Part shown: piece after piece, positions 29,773-37,359 of the stretch | Layout: each line of letters opens with the position of its first letter | Position numbering within the stretch: position 1 is the stretch's first letter | From: Pseudomonas sp. QS1027 | Lineage (GTDB): Bacteria > Pseudomonadota > Gammaproteobacteria > Pseudomonadales > Pseudomonadaceae | Reading direction: 5' to 3' | Assembly: GCF_002814235.1 (NCBI RefSeq) | Contig: NZ_PHSU01000003.1 | Location: 62,001-126,000 of the forward strand | Length of the DNA stretch: 64,000 nucleotides | Translations under genes and position numbers: made by a program | The notes under the pieces: generated by a model | Told to the model about the DNA's origin: nothing | The model's database searches: none | Seen by the model: the letters and a program-made list of their open reading frames with translations, nothing else

Positions 29773-30606
29773 CTAAAAAGTATGGTCTGGCCCAGGGAAT
29801 GAACCCGACTCGACGTCCTTAGCAAAGGCTTGAGCAGCGTCACTCATCACTTTTCTCACATCCGCGTACTGCTTGACGAAACGCGGTAACTGACCAGTAC
29901 GGAGCCCTACCATGTCCTGCCAAACAAGCACCTGAGCGTCGCAGCCATTCCCGGCACCAATTCCGACGGTAGGGATGGAGACTGCCTCGGTGATCCTCGT
30001 TGCTACATGGCCTGGCACCATCTCTATCAACAGACCAAACGCCCCAGCACGCTCGAAGGCAACACTCAAATCAATCAACCGCTGTGCATCCTCACCTTTG
30101 CCTTGGATACGGTATCCGCCTAGCTGGTGTTCTGCCTGCGGGGTAAAGCCGATATGGGCCATAACCGGTATGCCAGCGGCTACCAACATCTCTACCTGCG
30201 CAAGCATCTCGATCCCACCTTCGAGCTTTACGGCATGAGCGCCGCCTTCTTTCATGAAGCGCACTGCGGTATGGAAGCATTGCTCAGGCGATCCCTGATA
30301 AGAGCCAAAAGGCAAATCGGCAATGACCAACGCCCTTTTGGTAGCACTCGAAACCGCCCTGACAAGAGGAAGCATCTCGTCAACTGTTATTGCCAACGTC
30401 GAGTTATGTCCAAACACGTTGTTGGCAGCGGAATCTCCTACGAGCAGCACTGGAATTCCTGCCGCCTCAAACACCGACGCGGCGTACATGTCATAAGCAG
30501 TCAACATGGCCCATTTCTGCCCCCGTACTTTCATGTTCTGTAAATGTGGAATTCGTACTCTTCCGCGAGGACGGCTGTTATAGGGGGCGTTGATTTGATC
30601 AGACAT
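29773..30606 (-). CDS. panB: 3-methyl-2-oxobutanoate hydroxymethyltransferase (PanB paralog)
   Basis: 277 residues. Key blocks: MLTAYDMYAASVFEAAGIPV, LLVGDSAANNVFGH, the Mg-binding Asp in VIADLPFGSYQ, KLEGG and IGFTPQAEHQLGGY with VGIGAGNGCDAQVLVWQDM. It transfers a hydroxymethyl group from methylene-tetrahydrofolate to ketoisovalerate, the first step to pantothenate. Pseudomonads normally carry panB beside panC elsewhere, so this one on an island is probably a second copy, perhaps acting on a different 2-oxoacid. It is not accompanied by panC. Confidence 0.88.
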   Translation of the reverse strand: MSDQINAPYNSRPRGRVRIPHLQNMKVRGQKWAMLTAYDMYAASVFEAAGIPVLLVGDSAANNVFGHNSTLAITVDEMLPLVRAVSSATKRALVIADLPFGSYQGSPEQCFHTAVRFMKEGGAHAVKLEGGIEMLAQVEMLVAAGIPVMAHIGFTPQAEHQLGGYRIQGKGEDAQRLIDLSVAFERAGAFGLLIEMVPGHVATRITEAVSIPTVGIGAGNGCDAQVLVWQDMVGLRTGQLPRFVKQYADVRKVMSDAAQAFAKDVESGSFPGPDHTF

Positions 30607-30620
30607 TTCACTTCCTCAAT

Positions 30621-31256
30621 TCAGATGGCCAGCCGCTCAGCAGCTAGAACCACAGCGATTACGATCATCGCGGCTCCCGATATCCGACTCACATTGATTG
30701 CCGCTGCTGGTCGTGAAGCAAGCAGCGCACCAGCGCCATAGCCGACCGCGAGATAGACGACACCGCAACTGACACCATGAATCAGGCCTAGAGCGACAAT
30801 CTGAGCCCCTACTGGCCATGCGGCTGACGCATCAGTGAACTGAGGTAGCAGCGCTAGGAACAACAATAGGACTTTCGGGTTGAGACCGCTGACGCACAGT
30901 CCTTTTATCGCCCAGGTCATCCAGGCACCTTCATCGCGGCATGCCCCTTGAGCAGGCAGCGAAGGCTTGAGCAACATGTTGAGTCCGAGCCATAAGAGAT
31001 AGGCCGCCCCCATCAGCGTTAATGTCAGCAATGCATAGGGTATTTTTACCAGCACCCCGCCCACGCCTGCAGCGACGATCAGCGTGGCCACAAGATGGCC
31101 GGAGAGCATGCCGACTATGGCGGGTAATACGCGGCCTCGCAGACCCGCCGATATTGCATAGGCCCAGTCAACCCCAGGCGTGATAACAAACAGAAATGAT
31201 ACGGCCCAGAAAGCCATCATTAGAGATACGGTCACGATCAACACCTTTCTTTTCAT
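30621..31256 (-). CDS. LysE-family amino-acid exporter
   Basis: 211 residues from ATG 31256, with five to six membrane helices. FVITPGVDWAYAISAGLRG corresponds to the TPGP/D signature region and GLCVSGLNPKVLLLFLALLPQF is the conserved NPK motif of LysE/RhtB. It exports amino acids or analogues. It is divergent from an Lrp/AsnC regulator 117 bp away and upstream of panB-maoC on the same strand. This is the classic pairing of an exporter and its own amino-acid-sensing activator. Confidence 0.88.
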   Translation of the reverse strand: MKRKVLIVTVSLMMAFWAVSFLFVITPGVDWAYAISAGLRGRVLPAIVGMLSGHLVATLIVAAGVGGVLVKIPYALLTLTLMGAAYLLWLGLNMLLKPSLPAQGACRDEGAWMTWAIKGLCVSGLNPKVLLLFLALLPQFTDASAAWPVGAQIVALGLIHGVSCGVVYLAVGYGAGALLASRPAAAINVSRISGAAMIVIAVVLAAERLAI

Positions 31257-31373
31257 CAATCCAGTGGGGCAGCTTCAAGCCCTGAAAACTGTGATAGAAG
31301 GATAAAGAAAGCCAAGTGGTATTATCTTTCGAAGATTCCCTCCGTGGCGTTGTGAATTAGAAGGTTTTCTTGA

Positions 31374-31829
31374 ATGGATCGTGTTGATAAGAAGATTCTT
31401 GCGGAGCTGCAGCGGGATGGTCGCCAGTCGCTGACGGACTTGGCCGAACGTGTAGGACTGAGTTTGTCTCCGTGTCATCGACGTGTTCGGGCGATGGAGG
31501 ATGCAGGAGTTATTAAAGGGTATAGGGCTCAGCTATCCGCGACTGATATAGGACTCAATTTCTCGTCCCTGGTATTCGTGACGCTTCGAGAGGGGCACCA
31601 AAAGGCGGTAGCTGATTTTGAAGATGCTTTACCGCGTGTTCCCTACATCATCCAAGCGCAAAGACTTTTTGGCGATCCTGATTACCTGCTGATGGTAGTG
31701 ACAGCAGATCTTCCTGCGTTTCAGAAACTATACGATGAGGAACTGTCGAGGTTACCGAACGTACAGCGTCTGACATCAACGTTGGTGATGAAGCACGTCA
31801 TCACTGATCGCCCCCTGCCGCTGGAGTGA
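31374..31829 (+). CDS. Lrp/AsnC-family transcriptional regulator
   Basis: 151 residues: an N-terminal helix-turn-helix (MDRVDKKILAELQRDGRQSL then RVGLSLSPCHRRVRAMEDAG) and a C-terminal RAM ligand-binding domain (FGDPDYLLMVVTADLPAFQK). It likely binds the 117-bp space shared with lysE and switches the exporter (and panB-maoC) on in response to an amino acid. Last gene before the right direct repeat. Confidence 0.9.
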   Translation: MDRVDKKILAELQRDGRQSLTDLAERVGLSLSPCHRRVRAMEDAGVIKGYRAQLSATDIGLNFSSLVFVTLREGHQKAVADFEDALPRVPYIIQAQRLFGDPDYLLMVVTADLPAFQKLYDEELSRLPNVQRLTSTLVMKHVITDRPLPLE

Positions 31830-31996
31830 AGTTCCAGCATTGCGGATGACGCTGGGAAACCATCAGGCTTTGACTGTTACATCTGGCTGCTTTTGGCCGA
31901 GAGCGGGCTATCGCGAAATGTTATTTTACCCATCGTCTGGGCTTGCCTGGTGTGGCTATGAGATCGAGAGGGAATCAGCGACATCGAGGAGGCGGA

Positions 31997-32014
31997 TGGG
32001 GCAAAAATGGGGCA
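31997..32014 (+). repeat. Right 18-bp direct repeat (candidate attR)
   Basis: Exact second copy of TGGGGCAAAAATGGGGCA. It lies in the 590-bp gap between lrp and the tailocin repressor; besides this repeat and the mutS-like remnant the gap holds no gene. Confidence 0.65.
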
Positions 32015-32130
32015 AACCATACGCCAAACCATGCCATTCAATGCCCACTGTGCATTTCTGCAAGTGGGCAAGAATTGGTGTTAGAACCAGCAATCACGGG
32101 CCTTTCCTGCCCGAGCTGCCACATACCCCA

Positions 32131-32175
32131 GCACAATCGGGGTGTGGGAGGACAGATCGGGCTATTTTTACTCAT
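32131..32175 (-). pseudogene. Decayed copy of the mutS 5' end
   Basis: Read on the minus strand it begins with an ATG at 32175 and then shows GATCTGTCC and CCACACCCCGAT, as in mutS. Over 32136-32158, 21 of 23 bases equal mutS bases 21432-21454. Both copies are 45 bp from the shared block edge to the start codon. An indel and substitutions break the frame, so this is a relic of an older integration into the start of mutS. Confidence 0.7.
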
Positions 32176-32353
32176 CGGATACTTAGGCGGATTCGTTTTG
32201 AGTGGAGTGCGAAGTCGGGCGCCTGGCGCGGGACTTTTTCGATGGCGGCAAGGTTAACACGGGTGGTTGGATGTCCGCTGATATGGCCTTTTCAAGCCTA
32301 TCCGGATGGGGAGGAATGAAAGCGCATAGGAATATCAGGCTTACTGGATGTCC

Positions 32354-32371
32354 ATGCATATATCTATGCAT
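32354..32371. promoter_or_regulatory. Operator upstream of the tailocin repressor
   Basis: ATGCATA-TATC-TATGCAT, a perfect inverted repeat, followed by further ATGCAAAT/GCATTTG half-sites up to the start codon. It shares the ATGCAT core with the operators at 33267-33317, which suggests autoregulation by the repressor. Confidence 0.7.
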
Positions 32372-32417
32372 AAAATATGCAAATCAGCATTTGCCATTCC
32401 CGAAAAGCGCAAGCAAT

Positions 32418-33161
32418 ATGCGCATTATGCAAATACGCAACGTTTCTACCGTCCTACGAGCACTGCTCGACCGTCACGGGATCTCCCCCACGGAGCTTCA
32501 CCGTCGTACCGGCGTGCCCCAATCCACCCTGTCGCGCATCCTCAGCGGGAAGATCGTCGATCCTTCGGACAAGCACATCTCGAAGATCGCCGAGTATTTC
32601 GGCATCAGCACCGACCAGTTGCGCGGACGCGCACCGGTTGCCGCTGCCCGGGATCAGGAGCAGGGCACGCCGCACTCCGAACTCAAGGATATAAGCCTGT
32701 GGGACGACGATACGCCCGTCGATGAAGACGAAGTGTCGGTCCCCTTTCTTCGCGAGGTTGAATTGGCCGCTGGATCAGGAAGATTCGTCATAGAAGAGAG
32801 CGAGAAGGCCAGCCTGCGTTTCGGCAAGCGCAGCCTGCGCCACAACGGCGTGCAGTTCGACCAGGCCAAATGCGTGACCGTGCGCGGCAACAGCATGTTG
32901 CCGGTGCTGCGCGACGGCGCCACGGTCGGGGTCAACGCCGGCAAGAGCGCCATAGGGGATATCGTCGACGGGGACCTTTACGCCATCAACCACAACGGTC
33001 AGCTGCGGGTGAAGCAGCTTTATCGCCTGCCGACCGGGATCCGCCTGCGCAGCTTCAATCGCGACGAACACCCGGATGAGGACTACAGCTTCCAGGAGAT
33101 CCAGGAAGAGCAGATCACCATCCTCGGTCATGTCTTCTGGTGGGGCATGTACGCCCGCTAA
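32418..33161 (+). CDS. LexA-like self-cleaving repressor of the tailocin (PrtR/CI type)
   Basis: 247 residues from ATG 32418; ATG 32427 is an alternative. The N-terminal helix-turn-helix is GISPTELHRRTGVPQSTLSR. The C-terminal S24 peptidase has the catalytic Ser in VRGNSMLPVLRDG and Lys in GQLRVKQLYRL. A probable cleavage site lies in ELAAGSGRFV. RecA filaments would trigger self-cleavage. The flanking intergenic spaces both contain ATGCAT palindromes, its likely operators. The gene ends in a strong terminator at 33181. The long upstream in-frame extension to 32202 crosses the operators and is rejected. Confidence 0.9.
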   Translation: MRIMQIRNVSTVLRALLDRHGISPTELHRRTGVPQSTLSRILSGKIVDPSDKHISKIAEYFGISTDQLRGRAPVAAARDQEQGTPHSELKDISLWDDDTPVDEDEVSVPFLREVELAAGSGRFVIEESEKASLRFGKRSLRHNGVQFDQAKCVTVRGNSMLPVLRDGATVGVNAGKSAIGDIVDGDLYAINHNGQLRVKQLYRLPTGIRLRSFNRDEHPDEDYSFQEIQEEQITILGHVFWWGMYAR

Positions 33162-33180
33162 GTGCTTCTGATTGAGAAAA

Positions 33181-33206
33181 AACCCACAGGCATGTGGGTT
33201 TTTTTT
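33181..33206 (+). terminator. Intrinsic terminator of the repressor gene
   Basis: AACCCACA, loop GGCA, TGTGGGTT, then a run of T, 20 bp after the stop. Confidence 0.9.
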
Positions 33207-33266
33207 CGGCCGCAAAAAAGCTCCAACCCTTGATCTGCATGGCTTCCATGCATTTACGCAAACGCC

Positions 33267-33292
33267 ATGCACAAATAAATGCATTTGTGCAT
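33267..33292. promoter_or_regulatory. Operator 1 of the tailocin promoter
   Basis: Perfect inverted arms ATGCACAAAT and ATTTGTGCAT around a 6-base centre that itself begins another ATGC. It lies just upstream of the -35 element. A weaker TGCAT-rich pair lies further upstream at about 33237-33255. Confidence 0.75.
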
Positions 33293-33320
33293 TGACTGTA
33301 TATGCATACATGCATATTCT
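33292..33320 (+). promoter_or_regulatory. Sigma70 promoter of the tailocin operon
   Basis: TTGACT at 33292-33297, a 17-base spacer and TATTCT at 33315-33320, a near-consensus promoter. The palindrome ATATGCAT-AC-ATGCATAT (33300-33317) fills the spacer and overlaps the -10, so repressor binding would exclude RNA polymerase. Transcription start is expected near 33327. Confidence 0.8.
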
Positions 33321-33326
33321 TTGTCT

Positions 33327-33765
33327 CAAGCCGGCCAGAAAGGTCGGTGACAGGCAGAGATGCCAGGGGCAACCCACCGCTCTTTAGTAGCACCGCTTCA
33401 AAGAACAGGCAGCGATGAACCGGCCTTGACGGTTCAGAGGGTTGGCAACTGACCCGGGTGTGCAGCGTAAAGCACCGTAAGCAGTTATCCGGCGGACAGG
33501 GTCGCGGTCGGAAGAACAATTTGAATCGATCCGTACCGCGCCAGTAGCGCCGAAAGATCAGGTGTCCGGCCGGGAGTCCTCATCGCGCAAAACGCGATCG
33601 GCTTCAAGGCTGGACATCAGGACCGTATTACTGAAAAGCCTGGGCGACCGGGCTTTTTGGAATGCCCACCGAACGCGGGCTCTCAAGAGAACCCTTCACC
33701 TTGAACAACAAGCCCAAACCATCACTGGCCAATGAATGGCCCTTTTTTATTGCAGGAGGCGTGAC
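33327..33765 (+). other. Long structured leader RNA of the tailocin operon
   Basis: About 440 bases between promoter and holin without a credible gene. Several stems are visible, including AAAAGCCTGG-GCGA-CCGGGCTTTT at 33634-33657 and GGCCA-ATGAA-TGGCC-CTTTTTT at 33727-33748, both terminator-like. Its length and structure suggest a regulatory role (attenuation or antitermination); this is inference. Confidence 0.55.
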
Positions 33766-34113
33766 ATGACGAGCGAGCAACAAGCGTTGGTGGACATGCC
33801 TATCTGGCTGGTCATCCTGCTGGCCGTGGTCGGCGGTGTTTCCGGCGAAATGTGGCGCGCCGACAAGGACGGTGCCCGCGGCTGGGTGCTATTGCGGCGG
33901 CTGGTATTGCGTTCCGGGGCCTGCATGGTCTGCGGCGTGTCGACCATCATGCTGCTGTATGCCGCCGGCGTGTCGATCTGGACCGCCGGTGCTTTTGGCT
34001 GCTTGACCGCGATGGCCGGTGCGGACGCCGCTATCGGCCTTTATGAGCGCTGGGCGGCCAAGCGCCTGGGGGTGGACGAAGTACCTCCTCCGGAGACCCG
34101 GCCGGAGCAATAG
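33766..34113 (+). CDS. Holin (phage holin family, tailocin release)
   Basis: 115 residues from ATG 33766, preceded by a strong GCAGGAGG site. Three hydrophobic stretches (MPIWLVILLAVVGGVSGEMW, ACMVCGVSTIMLLYAAGVSI, TAGAFGCLTAMAGADAAIGL) and a charged C-terminal tail. It forms membrane lesions that give the endolysin access to the wall. First gene of the tailocin operon, far from the endolysin at the other end, as in many Pseudomonas tailocins. Confidence 0.82.
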   Translation: MTSEQQALVDMPIWLVILLAVVGGVSGEMWRADKDGARGWVLLRRLVLRSGACMVCGVSTIMLLYAAGVSIWTAGAFGCLTAMAGADAAIGLYERWAAKRLGVDEVPPPETRPEQ

Positions 34114-34176
34114 CCGGATAGGTCTCCCAACCATATTGCCAAGGGACTGGAGCTACTGGGGCCGAGAGCAGGACCC

Positions 34177-34200
34177 AGCCCGCAAGGACGCGGGCTTTCT
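34177..34200 (+). terminator. Terminator-like hairpin inside the operon, after holin
   Basis: AGCCCGC, loop AAGGAC, GCGGGCT, TTCT, immediately followed by GGAGG. The GGAGG is followed by an ATG at 34209 that opens only a 14-codon frame (stop 34251-34253), perhaps the remains of a lost gene. Confidence 0.6.
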
Positions 34201-34281
34201 GGAGGCGAATGATCGCCTGTCGACCCCGTCAATCAAAGCGGAATTCTCCGTGACAAATCATTCGACTCAATAGGTGAAAAA

Positions 34282-34635
34282 ATGGCTGAACCAATTGGAG
34301 CAAATTTCAAAACGTTTTCCGGTGAAGGTGTTTCGGTGATGTTTACGCCGGCGCAGAACGTAAACGGTGCCATCGTCCGGACCGCAACCATGCATATTGG
34401 GCCTTCGTTTGGGGCTCTGGCCATCGGCACGACTGCTCCCACGGATTATTACAATATCAACGTGCCGGCCATCCTTTCGGTTCGTGGCTCGGCTCCGACT
34501 GGCGGCGGCGGGTTCCCCGGCGCTGCGGCGACCCTGCCGTTCCAAGTGGCGATCCCTGCTGGTCAAGGATTGTGGGCGGTGATGGGGGCGGGTGGTAATG
34601 GTCGTGCTTTTGTGACCTACGACCTTCTTCCTTAA
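34282..34635 (+). CDS. Hypothetical protein inside the tailocin operon
   Basis: 117 residues, no family recognised. No signal peptide or membrane segment; the composition is rich in Gly, Ala, Val and Thr with alternating hydrophobics, suggesting a beta-sandwich (AIVRTATMHIGPSFGALAIG, GQGLWAVMGAGGNGRAFVTY). It has no charged nuclease or protease motif. The site is AGGTG 6 bases before the ATG. It lies between the holin and the structural genes, a place where accessory genes are often found. It could be a small surface or decoration protein. Confidence 0.65.
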   Translation: MAEPIGANFKTFSGEGVSVMFTPAQNVNGAIVRTATMHIGPSFGALAIGTTAPTDYYNINVPAILSVRGSAPTGGGGFPGAAATLPFQVAIPAGQGLWAVMGAGGNGRAFVTYDLLP

Positions 34636-35033
34636 TCCGGTCAGCAATTGGCTGAATGAAGCCTGCCGATACTGTGGGGCTTCTCTGACGAGTTTTAATT
34701 TCCGCAGTCTGCTCTAGTTCAAGGCCTCGCTATCGTGCTGGCTTTTCGTTTTCGGCATCGCCTCTGTTGTTGCTAACCCCCTGAGCACCCTTCAGTTTTC
34801 CGATAGTTGAACAACGGATGACGTGAACGCCCCACTGGTCTGACGAAGAGTCGGTCAATAAATCCGGTTTGGAAACCGCCGGTTTTTTCAGGGGCGTCAG
34901 GTGTGACTCTCATCGTAGCGAGGGGCATGCCACAGATCGACGCCGGATGGATTTAAGCAAGCCAACCCCATCGTCCGTTAATTCGTATCGCAAAAATGGG
35001 AGGGACCATAGATCTGCTACCCGGTGAACCCCC
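34636..35033 (+). other. Non-coding stretch between the hypothetical gene and the tail terminator gene
   Basis: About 400 bases with no convincing reading frame. The only clear element is a terminator-like structure at 34864-34888: AAACCG-C-CGGTTT overlapping CGGTT..AACCG, followed by six T residues. Confidence 0.6.
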
Positions 35034-35618
35034 ATGAACATCACCCCGATTCTCACGCAACTGCGTGCGCAATGCCCCAGTCTTGCCCAACATATCTCGA
35101 CCGGCCTTGATCTCGACCTGTTGCAAAGCAACACCACGCCGCAAACCCCGGCGGCCTTCGTCACCGTGATGACCGACCTGGCGAGCAAGGACGCTTCACA
35201 AAATGTCGCCCGGCAAACCCTGACCGATCGCCTGGAACTGACCCTGGTGCTCGACGCCAGCAACGGTGCCCAAGCCTTCGACCAACTCCACAGCCTGCGC
35301 GCCGAACTCTGGCGGGCCCTGGTCGGCTTCAAACCCGACACCTATTACAACCCCATCGAATACGACGGCGGCGAACTGATCTCTATCAACGCCAGCCGCC
35401 TGCTCTATAGCCTGCATTTCTTCGCCGAGTTCCAACTGGGGCGCAATCGCTCCACGGACCCGGCCGAAACCTGGCACGAGCGTGAATTGGACGGCTTGCC
35501 GTCTTTTACCGGGGTCACGGTGAAGGTCGATGCCATCGATCCCGCCGACCCCAATCTGCACCGCCCAGGCCCTGACGGGCGCCTGGAGCTGACTTTCTCT
35601 GGAGACGTAACGCAATGA
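35034..35618 (+). CDS. Tail terminator-like protein (Mu gp37 family)
   Basis: 194 residues, the size of Mu gp37/Gp68-like proteins. It starts MNITPILTQLRAQCPSLAQH, and a central LELTLVLDASNGAQAFDQLH block fits the family that caps the growing tail tube. The ribosome binding site is weak. It overlaps the DUF2635 gene as ATGA. The gene order gp37-DUF2635-sheath-tube is that of Mu and SfV. Confidence 0.78.
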   Translation: MNITPILTQLRAQCPSLAQHISTGLDLDLLQSNTTPQTPAAFVTVMTDLASKDASQNVARQTLTDRLELTLVLDASNGAQAFDQLHSLRAELWRALVGFKPDTYYNPIEYDGGELISINASRLLYSLHFFAEFQLGRNRSTDPAETWHERELDGLPSFTGVTVKVDAIDPADPNLHRPGPDGRLELTFSGDVTQ

Positions 35619-35797
35619 CCCAACGCATCACCGTAGTGCCGGCCCCAGGCCGCACCGTACCGGACCCGGAAGCCGGCGACCTGCTACCGCTCGAAGGCCG
35701 TGAAGTGGCCGACAGCGCCTGGTGGCGCCGTCGTCTGGCGGATGGCGATATCACCCTCAACGCCGTGCAAGCGGCACAACCACAGGATGCCCAATAA
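35615..35797 (+). CDS. DUF2635 small tail-cluster protein (Mu gp38-like)
   Basis: 60 residues. TVVPAPGRTVPDPEAGDLLP and EVADSAWWRRRLADGDITL are the DUF2635 pattern; members regularly lie before the sheath gene. Function unknown. It is coupled at both ends: ATGA with the gene before and TAATG with the sheath gene. Confidence 0.85.
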   Translation: MTQRITVVPAPGRTVPDPEAGDLLPLEGREVADSAWWRRRLADGDITLNAVQAAQPQDAQ

Positions 35798-37293
35798 TGG
35801 CTATCGGATTCAGCAATATCCCCGCGGACCTGCGTGTTCCGCTGTTCTACGCCGAAATGGACAACTCGGCGGCCAATAGCGCGTCGTCGACCCTGCGTGG
35901 CCTGATCGTCGCCCAGGTCAACGACAACGCCACCAGCACCGAAGTCGGCAGCCTGGTGCTGGTTTCCAGCGTCGCCCTGGCGAAAAGCATTGGTGGCCAG
36001 GGTTCCATGCTCGCCTCGATGTATGACACCTGGCGCAAGACCGATCCCGTCGGCGAGATCTGGTGCCTGCCGCTGCGCAGCACCGTGGGCAGCATCGCCA
36101 AGGCCGATCTGAAACTGACTGGCGCTGCCACTGAAAGCGGCGTGCTCAACCTGTATGTCGGTGGTGTGCGGGTGCAGGCCGCCGTGGTCAACGGGGCGAC
36201 CGCCGCCCAAGCCGCTACCACCCTGGCACTGCAAGTCAACGCTGCGACCGACCTGCCGGTCAGCGCCGTGGCCGTCGATGGCACCGTGACCCTGAGCTGC
36301 AAATGGACCGGTGACAGCGGCAACGACATCAGCCTGCAGTTCAATCGCTTGGGCAAGAGCAATGGCGAGCAGACTCCGGCCGGCCTGACCATCGTTCCCG
36401 CGCCAATGGCCGGTGGCACCGGTGTGCCGGATCAGGTGGCCGCACTTGCGGCGCTCGGCGATGAACCGTTCGAGTTCATCTGCCAGCCCTGGTCCGATGT
36501 GGCGACCCTGAATGCCTGGCAATCGGCGATGGACGACAGTGTCGGTCGCTGGTCCTGGTCCAAGCAGCTGTTCGGTCATGTCTACACCGCCAAGCGCGGT
36601 ACTGTCGGCACCCTGGTGGCTGCCGGTCAAACCCGCAACGATCAGCACGTGACCATCCTGGCCATGGAGCCAGGTGTGCCACAACCGGTCTGGGTCCAGG
36701 CTGCCGCATTGGCCGCGCGGACTTCGGTGTTCATCTCCGCCGACGCCAGTCGCCCGACCCAGAGCGGTAGCCTGGCGGGTATCGATCCTGCCGCAGCCAG
36801 CGAGCGCTTCACCCTGACCGAACGTCAGTCGCTGCTCAGCTACGGTCTCGCCACCGCGTACTACGAAGGCGGTTACGTGCGCATCCAGCGGGCGATCACC
36901 ACCTACCAGAAAAACGCTTACGGCCAGGCGGACAACTCCTACCTGGACAGCGAGACCATGCACCAGTCGGCCTTTATCGTGCGCCGTCTGCAAAGCGTGA
37001 TCACCAGCAAGTACGGTCGCCACAAGCTCGCGGACGATGGCACCCGCTTCGGCGCCGGCCAGCCGATCCTCACCCCGAGCACCATCCGCGGTGAACTGAT
37101 TGCCCAGTACGCCAAGCTCGAACTGGAAGGTCACGTGGAGAACGCCGAGATGTTCGCCGATCACCTGATCGTCGAGCGCGACAGCCAGGACCCGAGCCGG
37201 GTCAACGTGCTGTTCCCGCCGGACTACATCAACGGCCTGCGTGTGTTCGCGCTGCTCAACCAGTTCCGCCTGCAGTACGACGCGGCGGCCTGA
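35797..37293 (+). CDS. Contractile tail sheath protein (Mu gpL-like)
   Basis: 498 residues, matching Mu gpL (about 495). It begins MAIGFSNIPADLRVPLFYAE, and the C-terminal part (SRVNVLFPPDYINGLRVFAL) is the conserved sheath polymerisation domain. It forms the outer layer that contracts and drives the tube through the target envelope. The in-frame extension to 35722 lies inside DUF2635 and is rejected. Confidence 0.93.
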   Translation: MAIGFSNIPADLRVPLFYAEMDNSAANSASSTLRGLIVAQVNDNATSTEVGSLVLVSSVALAKSIGGQGSMLASMYDTWRKTDPVGEIWCLPLRSTVGSIAKADLKLTGAATESGVLNLYVGGVRVQAAVVNGATAAQAATTLALQVNAATDLPVSAVAVDGTVTLSCKWTGDSGNDISLQFNRLGKSNGEQTPAGLTIVPAPMAGGTGVPDQVAALAALGDEPFEFICQPWSDVATLNAWQSAMDDSVGRWSWSKQLFGHVYTAKRGTVGTLVAAGQTRNDQHVTILAMEPGVPQPVWVQAAALAARTSVFISADASRPTQSGSLAGIDPAAASERFTLTERQSLLSYGLATAYYEGGYVRIQRAITTYQKNAYGQADNSYLDSETMHQSAFIVRRLQSVITSKYGRHKLADDGTRFGAGQPILTPSTIRGELIAQYAKLELEGHVENAEMFADHLIVERDSQDPSRVNVLFPPDYINGLRVFALLNQFRLQYDAAA

Positions 37294-37318
37294 TCGCCTG
37301 CCCACACTGCGTAACCCC

Positions 37319-37342
37319 AGCCCGCTCGATGCGGGCTTTTTA
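37319..37342 (+). terminator. Terminator-like hairpin between sheath and tube genes
   Basis: AGCCCGC, loop TCGAT, GCGGGCT, TTTTA, about 7 bases before the AAGGAG site of the tube gene. It could lower or time tube expression relative to sheath, or require antitermination. Confidence 0.7.
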
Positions 37343-37359
37343 TTGCAAGGAGATACACC

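Larger units (their letters stand above)
21503..32014. mobile_element. Mosaic integrative island, about 10.5 kb
   Basis: Limits are set by the exact 18-bp direct repeat. Contents in order: PIN-domain gene, tyrosine integrase, excisionase-like gene, LytTR-type gene, truncated cytosine methyltransferase, tail-fibre chaperone remnant, GH19 endolysin with Rz/Rz1, Dam-type methylase, a membrane-protein remnant, MaoC-like dehydratase, panB, lysE, lrp. Base composition varies strongly along it, so it was assembled from several sources. That this exact interval was the last unit to integrate is inferred from the repeat and integrase. Confidence 0.6.

Noticed and set aside
32202..32417. N-terminal extension of the tailocin repressor
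   Set aside because: It crosses the operator palindrome and has no helix-turn-helix relation; family members start near MRIMQIRNVSTVL.
34019..34273. 84-codon frame between holin and the hypothetical gene
   Set aside because: It starts inside the holin gene in another frame and shows no ribosome binding site or homology pattern.
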